Below, one piece after another: positions 35,240 to 43,726 of a stretch of DNA of 62,125 nt. Under the pieces are notes generated by a model, which was not told the DNA's origin, did no database searches, and was given only the letters and a program-made list of their open reading frames with translations. Both the position numbers and the translations under genes were made by a program. The first letter of the stretch is position 1, and each line of letters begins with the position of its first letter. The stretch comes from Dactylosporangium siamense (GTDB taxonomy: Bacteria > Actinomycetota > Actinomycetes > Mycobacteriales > Micromonosporaceae). Where the stretch lies: contig NZ_BONQ01000022.1 in assembly GCF_016862795.1 (NCBI RefSeq), positions 1-62,125 of the forward strand. Reading direction: 5' to 3'.

Positions 35240-36610
35240 ATGACCGCTGTTGCGAACCATCCCTCACTGCAGGCGGCACCGCGACCAGGTCTGACGCAGC
35301 GGCCGCACCGGCTGCCCGCCTGGCCCGTCACCGGCCTGCTCATGCTCTACCCGCTGTGGTGGGCGCTCGGTCTCGGCACCCTGATCTTCTTCCTGGTCGC
35401 CGTGCCGATGGCGGTGTCGCTGATCCGGCACCGCGCGTCGGGCCAGTTCGTCAAGCTGCCGCCGGGGTTCCTGCTGTGGCTGCTCTTCCTGGCCGTGGTC
35501 GGCCTCGGGCTGTTCAGCCTCGGCGCCGACCCGACCGGCACCGTGCCGGGCACCGCGGCCAGCCGCCTGGTGTCCTTCGCGTTCCGGCTCGGCGGCTACC
35601 TGGCGCTGACCGTCATCCTGGTCTACGCCGGCAACGTCGACCGCCGCGAACTGCCGCAGCGGCGCTTCATCCGGCTGCTCGCCTGGCTGTTCGTCGTCAC
35701 CGTCGCCGGCGGGCTGCTCGGCATGGCCGCGCCGACGTTCGAGTTCACCGCGCCGCTGGAGCTGCTGCTGCCGCACCACCTGCGCGAGAACGGCTTCATC
35801 CAGTCGCTGGTGCACCCGACCGCCGCACAGATCATGAACCTGCTCGGCGGCGAGACCCCGCGACCGGGCGCGCCCTGGGGGTACACCAACACCTGGGGAA
35901 ACAACGTCTGCCTCCTGGTGGGCTGGCTGCTCGTCGCGGGCTGGTCGCTCACGAAGAGCCGCCGCACCAAGGCGTTCACGATCGCGACGCTGCTCATCGC
36001 GATGGCGCCGATCGTCTACTCGCTCAACCGGGGCCTGTGGATCGGGCTCGGGGTCATGGTGCTGTACGTGGCGGTGCGGCTGGCGCTGCGCGGGCGGTTC
36101 GCCGCGCTGGGCCTCGTCGGGGTCGCCGGCGTGGTGGTCGCCGTCGCCGTCGCCACGACCCCGCTCGGCGACGTGGTCACCGCCCGCCTGGAGGACGGCA
36201 AGTCCAACGGGGTCCGCATGTACACCACGGAGAAGGCCATCGGCGGGGTGGTCGAGTCGCCCCTGATCGGCTTCGGCTCGACCCGCAACACCATCGGCGG
36301 GCGTAACTCGATCGCGGTCGGCGAGAGCGAGGACTGCGAGCGCTGCGGCAACTTCACCATCGGCGGCAACGGCCAGCTGTGGCAGCTCCTCTTCGCGCAC
36401 GGGCTGCTCGGCACCGTCACCTACCTGGGGTTCTTCGTCGTCGGGCTGTGGCGCTTCCGGCGCGACGCGACCCCGGCCGGGCTCGCCGCCACCGCCGCGA
36501 TCGTGTCCAGCTTCGCCGCGATGTTCTGGTACAACGCGCTCGTCTCCCCGCTGGCGCTGACCTTCCTCGCGTACGCCGTCCTGTGGCGCAACCGTTTGGA
36601 GAGCCGATGA
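35240..36610 (+). CDS. O-antigen polymerase/ligase-like membrane protein (Wzy-like)
   Basis: A 456-residue protein with about eleven membrane segments and a large outer loop between roughly residues 170 and 220 (GYTNTWGNNVCLLVGWLLVA follows it), plus a second loop with GFGSTRNTIGGRN and GNGQLWQLLFAHGLLGTV. This is the Wzy_C/O-antigen ligase pattern, where conserved Arg and His in outer loops handle the lipid-linked repeat units. LNRGLWIGLGVMVLY is the usual core helix. Between Wzz-like and Wzx-like genes, a polymerase role is more likely than ligase. ATG 35240 follows AAGTGAGGACGC. Its stop overlaps the next start. Confidence 0.85.
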   Translation: MTAVANHPSLQAAPRPGLTQRPHRLPAWPVTGLLMLYPLWWALGLGTLIFFLVAVPMAVSLIRHRASGQFVKLPPGFLLWLLFLAVVGLGLFSLGADPTGTVPGTAASRLVSFAFRLGGYLALTVILVYAGNVDRRELPQRRFIRLLAWLFVVTVAGGLLGMAAPTFEFTAPLELLLPHHLRENGFIQSLVHPTAAQIMNLLGGETPRPGAPWGYTNTWGNNVCLLVGWLLVAGWSLTKSRRTKAFTIATLLIAMAPIVYSLNRGLWIGLGVMVLYVAVRLALRGRFAALGLVGVAGVVVAVAVATTPLGDVVTARLEDGKSNGVRMYTTEKAIGGVVESPLIGFGSTRNTIGGRNSIAVGESEDCERCGNFTIGGNGQLWQLLFAHGLLGTVTYLGFFVVGLWRFRRDATPAGLAATAAIVSSFAAMFWYNALVSPLALTFLAYAVLWRNRLESR

Positions 36611-37815
36611 GTCCCGTGAAGACCGCCCCGGCCGCACTGCGGGTCGACGACGAGCAGCTGCGCGCGCAGTACATCGAGGAGGTCCTCGCCCTGCTGTACC
36701 CGGGACAGGGGACCGCGACGGTGGAGTTCCTGGTCGTGCCGAACGCCCGCAAGCCGCGGCTGCTGGTGCCCGCCGACGACCGCCGCCTCGCCGCCGCCGC
36801 CGTGCGCCGTTACGCCGAGCCGCAGTCCCGGGTGGCGAAGCTCAAGCGCGACGCGGTCGTCGCCGCCCTGCGCACCGGCGCGTCGTCGGTGCTGCTGCGG
36901 GACCGGCTGCGGGTGACGCCGGGCGCGGACACCATCGACACCTACCTGCGCCGCGTGCTGGAGGCCGACGTGCGGCTCAGCGTCCACATCGGACCCGCGC
37001 GGGCCAACCGCAAGCCGGTGCTGCAGCTGCTCACCGCCGACGGCACCACCACGGCGTTCGCCAAGCTCGGCACGTCGTCGCTGACCCGGGCCCTGGTGAA
37101 GGCCGAGGGCAACGCCCTCGCGGCCGTGTCGACCGCAGGGCTCAAGGCGCTGCGGGTGCCCGGCGCGCTCCACATCGGACAGTGGGGCGAGCACGAGGTG
37201 CTGGTCCAGTCGGCGCTGCCAGTGTGGCGGCCCAGGGCCCCGCTGACCGCGCCCCGGCTGGCCAACGCGATGCGCGAGGTCGCCGCCTGCTGCGGCACCC
37301 GGCGCGGCCGCCTCGACGACAGCGGTTACTGGACCCGCCTGCGCGCCCGGCTCGACGCCGTCGCCGAGCACCCCGAGGGTGGCGCGCTGCGGGCCGCGGC
37401 CGAGCGGATCGCCCGCTCCGCCGGCGGCGTCCAGCTCACGTACGGCTCCTGGCACGGCGACTGGTCACCGTGGAACATGGCCTCCCTCACCGACACGATC
37501 CTGGTCTGGGACTGGGAACGCTTCACCCCCGGCGTCCCGATCGGCTACGACGCGCTGCACCACGCGCTGCAGGTCGGCATCGGCCGGTCCCCGTCGGCGG
37601 GGCAGGCCGTCAACGACCTCATCGACGCCGCGCCCGAGCTCCTGCTGCCGTTCGGCGTGGTGCACCGCCAGGCGGTCGAGGTGACCACCCTGCTGTACCT
37701 CATCGACCTGGCCACCCGGTACGTCACCGACCGGCAGGCGGAGGCCGGCGCCCGGCTGGGCGTGCTCGGCAGCTGGCTGCTGCCCGTTCTCGTCGCGCGA
37801 GTGGAGGCACTGTAA
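36607..37815 (+). CDS. Phosphotransferase (APH/choline-kinase-like) in the glycan operon
   Basis: A 402-residue protein. The C-terminal half is a protein-kinase-like phosphotransferase: catalytic loop SWHGDWSPWN (His283, Asp285, Asn290) and metal-binding VWDWERF (Asp302). The N-terminal half has a weaker nucleotide-binding lobe (FAKLGTSSLTRALVKAEGNA) and a 100-residue leader I do not recognise. Such enzymes phosphorylate small molecules or sugars; here the target may be a glycan residue or carrier. ATG overlaps the polymerase stop (ATGA), so it is co-translated. Confidence 0.82.
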   Translation: MSPVKTAPAALRVDDEQLRAQYIEEVLALLYPGQGTATVEFLVVPNARKPRLLVPADDRRLAAAAVRRYAEPQSRVAKLKRDAVVAALRTGASSVLLRDRLRVTPGADTIDTYLRRVLEADVRLSVHIGPARANRKPVLQLLTADGTTTAFAKLGTSSLTRALVKAEGNALAAVSTAGLKALRVPGALHIGQWGEHEVLVQSALPVWRPRAPLTAPRLANAMREVAACCGTRRGRLDDSGYWTRLRARLDAVAEHPEGGALRAAAERIARSAGGVQLTYGSWHGDWSPWNMASLTDTILVWDWERFTPGVPIGYDALHHALQVGIGRSPSAGQAVNDLIDAAPELLLPFGVVHRQAVEVTTLLYLIDLATRYVTDRQAEAGARLGVLGSWLLPVLVARVEAL

Positions 37816-37817
37816 CC

Positions 37818-38705
37818 ATGCCCGTGCAGATTCCCGACACGATGAAGCGGATCGTCCACTTCGGATCCCGCAACTACGGGCAGCTGACCGCCGGCCGGCG
37901 GATGCTGCCGCAGTTCCTGATCTGCGGCGGTCAGCGCTGCGGCACCACGTCGCTCTACCGGGCCCTCGCCGCGCACCCCGCCGTCATCAAGGCCGTGTTG
38001 CACAAGGGCGTGCACTACTTCGACATCGGCTACCACCACGGGCTGCGCTGGTATCGCGGACACTTCCCGCTGCAGCGGCGGGCGCTGCGGATCCAGGACG
38101 AGCTCGGCGTCCCCGCGCAGACGTTCGAGTCCAGCCCGTACTACATGTACCACCCGCACGCCCTCGCCAGGATCGCCGCGGACCTGCCCGACGTGAAGCT
38201 CGTCGTGCTCGTCCGTGACCCGGTGGAGCGCGCCTACTCGCAGCACGCGCACGAGGTCGCCCGGGGCTTCGAGCCGGAGGTCGACTTCGGCCGCGCCCTC
38301 GCCCTGGAGCCCTCCCGGCTCGCCGGGCAGCGCGAACTGCTGCTCAACGACCCCGGCGCGTACAGCTTCGCCCACCAGCACCACGCCTACCGGGCCCGCG
38401 GCGAGTACATCGAGTACATCGAGCCGATGGCGGCACTGCTCGGCCGCGACCGGATCCACGTCGTGGACAGCACCGAGTTCTTCCTGCGCCCCGAGCCGGT
38501 GTACGACGCCGTCCTGGACTTCCTCGGCCTGCCGCGGGTCGGGCAGTACCCGGCGTTCGAACGGCACAACGCCCGCCCCCGCAACCGCCTCGACGACTCG
38601 ATCGCCTCACAGCTCGCGGCGCACTACGCACCCTTCGACGAGCGCCTGGCCACCTGGCTCGGCCGCCGCCCCTCCTGGCTGTCCACAGCGGACAGTCCGG
38701 CGTGA
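37818..38705 (+). CDS. Carbohydrate sulfotransferase
   Basis: A 295-residue PAPS-dependent sulfotransferase of the heparan-sulfate/NodH-like group. The 5'-phosphosulfate loop is CGGQRCGTTSLYRAL (about 36-50) and the 3'-phosphate motif is LVVLVRDPVERAYSQH. The acceptor loop ESSPYYMYHP and FLGLPRVGQYPAFERHNARP near the end are typical of enzymes using glycans. It starts 2 bases after the kinase stop and overlaps the flippase start. With the APS kinase six kilobases upstream, this argues for sulfation of the product. Confidence 0.92.
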   Translation: MPVQIPDTMKRIVHFGSRNYGQLTAGRRMLPQFLICGGQRCGTTSLYRALAAHPAVIKAVLHKGVHYFDIGYHHGLRWYRGHFPLQRRALRIQDELGVPAQTFESSPYYMYHPHALARIAADLPDVKLVVLVRDPVERAYSQHAHEVARGFEPEVDFGRALALEPSRLAGQRELLLNDPGAYSFAHQHHAYRARGEYIEYIEPMAALLGRDRIHVVDSTEFFLRPEPVYDAVLDFLGLPRVGQYPAFERHNARPRNRLDDSIASQLAAHYAPFDERLATWLGRRPSWLSTADSPA

Positions 38706-40174
38706 CGGCGACGCTCTCCAAACCCACCCTGGAGACGCCCAGCGGCATGCTGCGCGGCGCCGCCCGGGGTGGGCTGGCGAACCTCGCCGGCACCGTCTGC
38801 ACCGGCGTCGCCGGGCTCGGCGTCACCTGGCTCGCCGCCCGCGCCCTCGATCCGCACGGCGCGGGCGCGTTCTTCGCCGCCACGGCCGTGTTCGGCCTCG
38901 GTGTCACCGTCGCCAAACTGGGTGTGCAGACGTCGCTGGTGTACTGGCCGGCCCGGATGCGCGCCGTCGGCGACCTGTCCCGCCTCGGCCAGTGCCTGCG
39001 CACCGCGCTGGTCCCGCTGGCCGTCGCCGCGCTGGTCATCGGCGGTGGGCTGTGGTTCACCGCGGACCTGCTGCCCGGCCGCGCCGACCTGGTGCGGACC
39101 CTCGCGGTGTTCCTGCCCTTCGCCGCGCTCAGCGACGCGCTGCTCGCCGCCACGCGCGGTCTTCGCGCGATGCGGCCCACCGTGCTGCTGGACCGGGTCA
39201 TGCGCCCCGGTCTTCAGCTGGTGTTGCTGGCGCTCGTCTGGGCGCTCGGCTGGGGCCCGGACGTGTTCGCCGCCCTGTGGGCGCTGCCCTACCTGCCCGC
39301 CGCGCTGCTGGCCGGGGTCGCGCTGACGCGGCTGCGCGCGGCGGTGTCTCCCGCCAAAGTCGATATCTCGGATTTCACCCCTCGGCGGTTCTGGGCGTTC
39401 ACCGCGCCCCGCGCCGTCGCCAGCCTCGCCCAGATGGCGCTGCAGCGGGTCGATGTGCTGCTCGTCGCCGCCCTCGCCGGCCTCGCTCCCGCCGCGATGT
39501 ACGCCGTTGCCGGCCGCTTCGTGATTCTCGGCCAGTTCGTCAACCAGGGCGTCACCCAGTCCGTCCAGCCCCGCCTCGCCGAACGCCTCGCGGTGCAGGA
39601 CCAGGCCGGCGCGAACCTGCTCTACCGCCAGGCCACCGCGTGGGTCGTCCTCGCCTGCTGGCCGTTGTACCTGCTGATGTTCACCTACGCGCACCAGTAC
39701 CTGGACCTCTTCGGCGAGCACTACGAGGGCGGCGTGCACATCGTGCGGCTGCTCGCCGTGACGATGATGGTCGCGACCGCGTGCGGGATGGTCGACGTGG
39801 TGCTCGCCATGGCCGGCCGCACCTGGTGGAACCTCCTGAACGTGGGCCTCGCCCTGATCACCATGCTCGGCGTCGACGCGCTGCTGATCCCCCGGCACGG
39901 CGCGTTCGGTGCCGCCGTCGGCCTGTGCGCGGCGGTGCTCGTCAACAACCTGGTCCCCCTCGTCCAGGTGGTGCGTGGCCTCGGCCTGCACCCGTTCGGC
40001 CGGGCCACGCTGCTCGCCTGCGGGCTGGCCACATCGTGTTTCGCCGTGCCGCAGCTGGCCGTGCTGCCGGTCCACGGACTGCTCGTGAAATTCGCCGCCA
40101 CGGGGGCGGGTGCGGCCGCGTACTGCTACGCGGCCGTGCGTTTGAGGCACGTTCTGATGCAGGGGGAACGATGA
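38702..40174 (+). CDS. Wzx-like polysaccharide flippase (MOP superfamily)
   Basis: A 490-residue protein with twelve to fourteen hydrophobic segments and the paired-bundle layout of Wzx/MATE-type exporters. It starts with an amphipathic SGMLRGAARGGLANLAGTVC and has the conserved mid-region RRFWAFTAPRAVASLAQMAL followed by QRVDVLLVAALAGLAPAAMY. It should flip lipid-linked repeat units across the membrane. GTG 38702 overlaps the sulfotransferase stop (GTGA). With Wzy-like and Wzz-like genes upstream it completes a Wzx/Wzy-dependent export set. Confidence 0.9.
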   Translation: MTATLSKPTLETPSGMLRGAARGGLANLAGTVCTGVAGLGVTWLAARALDPHGAGAFFAATAVFGLGVTVAKLGVQTSLVYWPARMRAVGDLSRLGQCLRTALVPLAVAALVIGGGLWFTADLLPGRADLVRTLAVFLPFAALSDALLAATRGLRAMRPTVLLDRVMRPGLQLVLLALVWALGWGPDVFAALWALPYLPAALLAGVALTRLRAAVSPAKVDISDFTPRRFWAFTAPRAVASLAQMALQRVDVLLVAALAGLAPAAMYAVAGRFVILGQFVNQGVTQSVQPRLAERLAVQDQAGANLLYRQATAWVVLACWPLYLLMFTYAHQYLDLFGEHYEGGVHIVRLLAVTMMVATACGMVDVVLAMAGRTWWNLLNVGLALITMLGVDALLIPRHGAFGAAVGLCAAVLVNNLVPLVQVVRGLGLHPFGRATLLACGLATSCFAVPQLAVLPVHGLLVKFAATGAGAAAYCYAAVRLRHVLMQGER

Positions 40175-40917
40175 GAACTGACTACGCGGAGGTCTTCCAG
40201 TCCGATGAGGCGGTCGACAAGTACGAACGGGTGGTCTACGCGCCGGAGACCTACTCGACGGCGGTGAGCGGCCGGCAACGCGCGTTCCTGCGCCGCCTGG
40301 TCCGCCGCGAGTTCACCGCCCGCCGGCCGGTCCAGCACGACTTCGCGTGCGGCACCGGCCGGGCGATCAAGCTGCTGCACGGTGTCGTACGGGCGGCGCA
40401 CGGCTACGACGTCTCCGCCCAGATGCTCGCGAAGGCCCAGGAGGCGGGCGTCTACGCGAAACTGCACCAGGTCGACGGGGAAGGGCCGGTCCCGGAGCCG
40501 GCCACAGTGGACGGACCGGCCCTCGTCACCGTGTTCCGGCTGCTGCTCAACGCGCCGAAGGACGTCCGGGACCGGGCGATCGCGTTCGCCGCGAAGATCC
40601 TGCCGGAGGCCGACTCGGGCCTGCTGGTCGTGGAGAACCACGGCAACCGCTCGTCGCTGCGGCACCTGCGGCACCGCTCCAACCGCGCCAACCAGTGGTT
40701 CGCCGAGCTGCACCACGCCGAGGTCGAGCAGCTCCTCGCCCGGCACGGCTTCGAGGTCGTCGAGCGGCGTGGCTTCGCACTGTGCCCGGCCGGCGCGTAC
40801 CGCCGCGAATGGCTGCGACCGGTCGCCCGGCGCGCCGACGACCTCGCCGCCCGCAGCGGCCGCCTGTCCGGCGTGGCCACCGACGTGCTGTACGTGGCCC
40901 GCCGGATACCCAAGTAG
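40171..40917 (+). CDS. Class I SAM-dependent methyltransferase
   Basis: A 248-residue enzyme. Motif I is DFACGTGRAIKLL, followed by the acidic strand end GYDVSAQML and the post-motif VTVFRLLLNAPKD. A basic segment (SLRHLRHRSNRANQWF) precedes the last strands. The acceptor is not identifiable, but position in the operon suggests a sugar or cap methylation, which in other polysaccharides ends chain growth. GGGGGAACG before ATG 40171 and overlap with the flippase stop support the start. Confidence 0.87.
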   Translation: MRTDYAEVFQSDEAVDKYERVVYAPETYSTAVSGRQRAFLRRLVRREFTARRPVQHDFACGTGRAIKLLHGVVRAAHGYDVSAQMLAKAQEAGVYAKLHQVDGEGPVPEPATVDGPALVTVFRLLLNAPKDVRDRAIAFAAKILPEADSGLLVVENHGNRSSLRHLRHRSNRANQWFAELHHAEVEQLLARHGFEVVERRGFALCPAGAYRREWLRPVARRADDLAARSGRLSGVATDVLYVARRIPK

Positions 40918-40939
40918 CTCTCGGAGGGAAGTGCTCGTA

Positions 40940-42013
40940 GTGAAGCGGATCGGGCTGATCGCCGCCGTCGTGGTCGCCGTCGTGGCCGGGGCGACGGCGG
41001 TGACCCTCACCGTCATGCCCACGAAGGACGCGCCGGCACCCAGGCAGCCGACGCCTTCGGCCGGACCGGCGTCGCCAGGCGCTCCTCCGGCGATCGCCAC
41101 CTCCACCGGTCCGTTCGCGGCCGGCCCCATCGCGCCCCCGAAGCGCGGCTCCTACCTGGGCGCGTGGGTCCGGCCGGAACACCTCACCGAGTCCGGCCGG
41201 CTCACCGCGATGACCGCCTGGGAGAAGTCGGTCGGCCGGAAGATGGCGATCGTCAACACGTACCGCCGCTTCGACGAGAACTTCTTCAACGCCTCCGACG
41301 AGCAGTTCGCCGCTCGCGGCACGACGCTGATGCTGTCGTGGGCGGGCGGCGACACCCGCCTCATCACCATGGGCCGCTACGACGACCTCATCCGCGAGCG
41401 GGCCCGCGAGCTCAAGGCGTTCGGCCGTCCGGTGCTGCTGCGGTACCGGTGGGAGATGGACCGCCCGAACCTGCGCGCCCAGATGTGGTCCGGCGCGGAC
41501 TACGCCGCGGCGTGGAAACATGTGCGGGCCATCTTCACCGCCGAGGGCGCCACCAACGCCTCCTGGGTATGGTGCCCGACCGTGGAGGGTTTCCAGGGCG
41601 GCTACGCGGACGAGTTCTACCCCGGCGACGACCAGGTCGACTGGAACTGCGTCGACGTCTATGCCGGCAGCCGGTATGACACGATCGGCACGCTGATGCG
41701 GGAGTTCCTGCAGTTCTGCGCGCAGCACCCGACGAAACCCGTGATGATCGGCGAGTTCGGGGTGGCCCGCGCCTGGGGCACCGAGCAGCGCGCCACCTGG
41801 CTCGCGGACGCGTCCGCGACCTTCAAGGCCAACCCGCAGATCCGGGCCGTCATGTACTTCGAGTCCGACCCGACCGACAACAAGGGCCCCACGCAACAGT
41901 TCCAGGTCTCCGACGACCCTACGGTCCTCGGCGCCTTCCGCACGTCGCTCGCCCAGGACCCGCACTACACGCCGATGACCGCCGCCGCGGCCGGCAAGGC
42001 CAGGAAGAAGTGA
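40940..42013 (+). CDS. Membrane-anchored GH26-like glycoside hydrolase
   Basis: A 357-residue protein: membrane anchor at residues 5-27, a Pro/Ala linker to about 65, then a (beta/alpha)8 hydrolase-like domain. LLRYRWEMDRP gives Glu172 as likely acid/base and MIGEFGVA gives Glu272 as likely nucleophile, 100 residues apart as in clan GH-A. It looks most like GH26 (beta-mannanase-type). It could trim or release the polysaccharide made by this operon. Two in-frame GTGs exist (40931, 40940); 40940 is preferred because GGAGGG at 40923 then has normal spacing. Confidence 0.83.
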   Translation: MKRIGLIAAVVVAVVAGATAVTLTVMPTKDAPAPRQPTPSAGPASPGAPPAIATSTGPFAAGPIAPPKRGSYLGAWVRPEHLTESGRLTAMTAWEKSVGRKMAIVNTYRRFDENFFNASDEQFAARGTTLMLSWAGGDTRLITMGRYDDLIRERARELKAFGRPVLLRYRWEMDRPNLRAQMWSGADYAAAWKHVRAIFTAEGATNASWVWCPTVEGFQGGYADEFYPGDDQVDWNCVDVYAGSRYDTIGTLMREFLQFCAQHPTKPVMIGEFGVARAWGTEQRATWLADASATFKANPQIRAVMYFESDPTDNKGPTQQFQVSDDPTVLGAFRTSLAQDPHYTPMTAAAAGKARKK

Positions 42014-42015
42014 TC

Positions 42016-42711
42016 ATGTCCCGGTTCCGTGTCCTCGCGCTGGTCGCGGCGCTCGCGTGCGCGTCCCTCGCCGGCTGCCGGTCCGACCCGAACGTCGCGG
42101 CGTACCTCGGCGGGGACACCGTCACCATCGACGAGGTTCGCAGCGTCGCCGCCGACCTGCCCTTCGCCGCGGCCCAGCGCGGCGAGGTCACCGGCTACGT
42201 CCTCGGCTCGATGATCATCCGCGAGGTCGGCGGGCGGCTCGCCGCGGCCGGCTCGCTCCCGCTGTCCCGGACCACCACCCCGTCGGCCGTCGCGGAGTAC
42301 TACGACCTGCCCACCGACGCGCCGATCGTGTCCCTCGTCACCGACACCCAGAACGTCCTGCTCACCCTCGCCCAGTCGGTCACCCCCGTCGAACCCACCC
42401 GCGACCAGCAGCGCGCCGCCTTCGACGCGCTGTACTTCCCCACCGGCCGGCCGGTCTCCGACCGGTACACCTTCGAACAGGTCCAGTACCTGCTCAACCG
42501 CGACAGCATCGGCCGGATGATCGCCCTGCGCCGGCTGCTCGACGAGGCCGTCGCCACCTCCGGCATCACCGTCAACCCGCGCTACGCCGGGCTCACCTAC
42601 GGCCTGCCGGTGGAGGTCAACCTCGGCCAGTCCGGCGGCCCCGCGCGGGCCAGTATCCTGGTGCACCTGACTGTCGCCCCGGATTCCGCGGGGTCCTTCG
42701 AGGAGGTCTGA
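42016..42711 (+). CDS. SurA-N-like lipoprotein
   Basis: A 231-residue lipoprotein with signal segment FRVLALVAALACASLAGC. The mature part resembles the N-terminal chaperone domain of SurA/PrsA-type foldases: YLGGDTVTIDEVRSVAADL near the start and a helical body. No parvulin isomerase domain is complete, so chaperone activity without isomerisation is the most one can say. In actinobacteria such a lipoprotein commonly precedes mazG, as here. AGGAAG 8 bases upstream supports ATG 42016 (GTG 42010 is an alternative). Confidence 0.8.
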   Translation: MSRFRVLALVAALACASLAGCRSDPNVAAYLGGDTVTIDEVRSVAADLPFAAAQRGEVTGYVLGSMIIREVGGRLAAAGSLPLSRTTTPSAVAEYYDLPTDAPIVSLVTDTQNVLLTLAQSVTPVEPTRDQQRAAFDALYFPTGRPVSDRYTFEQVQYLLNRDSIGRMIALRRLLDEAVATSGITVNPRYAGLTYGLPVEVNLGQSGGPARASILVHLTVAPDSAGSFEEV

Positions 42712-42717
42712 GGCACC

Positions 42718-43665
42718 GTGCCGGGCAGCGTGATCCTGCTGGTGACGTCACCCCGGCTCCCGGCCGGCGTGCTCACCGCCCAGGCGTGGGACCTCGTCCG
42801 CGCCCACCCGGTGCTCACCGCCTCCGGGTCCGCGTTCGGGTCGTCCCAGGTCGACGCCCTGCGTGCCGCCGGTGCTTCGGTCACCGTCGTCGAGCCCACC
42901 GTCGACGTCCTGCTCGACGCCCTGGCCGAGCACGGCACCTTCGTCTGGCTCGCCTCACCCGACGGCGACGAGGACCTCGCCCGGTCCCTGGGCCTCCGGC
43001 TGGCCCGCGAGCCCGGCCTCGCCGACCTCGAGCTGCTCTACGGCTCCTGGGACCCGCCCGGCGCCCGCGTCCTGGACGCCGTCACGGTCATGGACCGGCT
43101 CATGCACCCCGAGACCGGCGACGCGTGGAAGCGGGCCCAGACCCACGCCTCGCTGGCGCCGTTCCTGCTGGAGGAGTCCTACGAGCTCTACGACGCCATC
43201 CGCGACGAAGACCTGGACGCGGTGCGCGAGGAGCTCGGCGACGTCCTGCTCCAGGTCGTCCTGCACGCCCGCCTCGCGGAGGAGACCGCCGGATTCACCC
43301 TCGACGACGTCGCGGGCGACCTGGTGGACAAGCTCATCCGGCGCAACCCCCACGTCTTCGCCGACACCGAGGTCGGCGGCATCGACGACATCATCGCCAA
43401 CTGGGAGCAGATCAAGCAGGCCGAGAAGTCCCGTGGCTCCGCCGTCGACGGGGTCGCCCTCTCCCAGCCGGCCCTGGCCCTCGTGGCGAAGCTGCTGCAC
43501 CGCGTCGCCCGGGCCGGCCTGACGGTCCCCTTCACCCCTGCCGACCCGCTCGGGGCGGCGCTCTTCGCCCTCGTCGTCCAGGCGCACGAGACCGGCCAGG
43601 ACGCGGAGGCCGCGCTGCGCATCGCCGCCCTGTCCTACATGGACGCCGTCCGCCGCGCCGAGTAG
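42718..43665 (+). CDS. mazG: Nucleoside triphosphate pyrophosphohydrolase MazG
   Basis: A 315-residue house-cleaning enzyme that hydrolyses non-canonical NTPs. The N-terminal 110 residues are the actinobacterial extension. The MazG core has WKRAQTHASLAPFLLEESYE and EELGDVLLQVVLHARL, giving the EExxE...ExxD magnesium site, then LIRRNPHVFAD and NWEQIKQAEK. It starts 6 bases after the lipoprotein stop. With eno, the FtsB-like gene, DUF501 and ppx downstream it matches the M. tuberculosis Rv1021-Rv1026 order. Confidence 0.94.
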   Translation: MPGSVILLVTSPRLPAGVLTAQAWDLVRAHPVLTASGSAFGSSQVDALRAAGASVTVVEPTVDVLLDALAEHGTFVWLASPDGDEDLARSLGLRLAREPGLADLELLYGSWDPPGARVLDAVTVMDRLMHPETGDAWKRAQTHASLAPFLLEESYELYDAIRDEDLDAVREELGDVLLQVVLHARLAEETAGFTLDDVAGDLVDKLIRRNPHVFADTEVGGIDDIIANWEQIKQAEKSRGSAVDGVALSQPALALVAKLLHRVARAGLTVPFTPADPLGAALFALVVQAHETGQDAEAALRIAALSYMDAVRRAE

Positions 43666-43726
43666 GGATCCCGCAGCGGCGCCGCCTTCCCGATCCCCGC
43701 CGCGACGCGTTCGACGCGCTCGTCGA

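Noticed and set aside
22200-42013. Prophage or transposon island as the origin of the polysaccharide block
   Set aside because: No integrase, transposase, att repeats or composition shift was seen; the insertion is inferred only from gene order.
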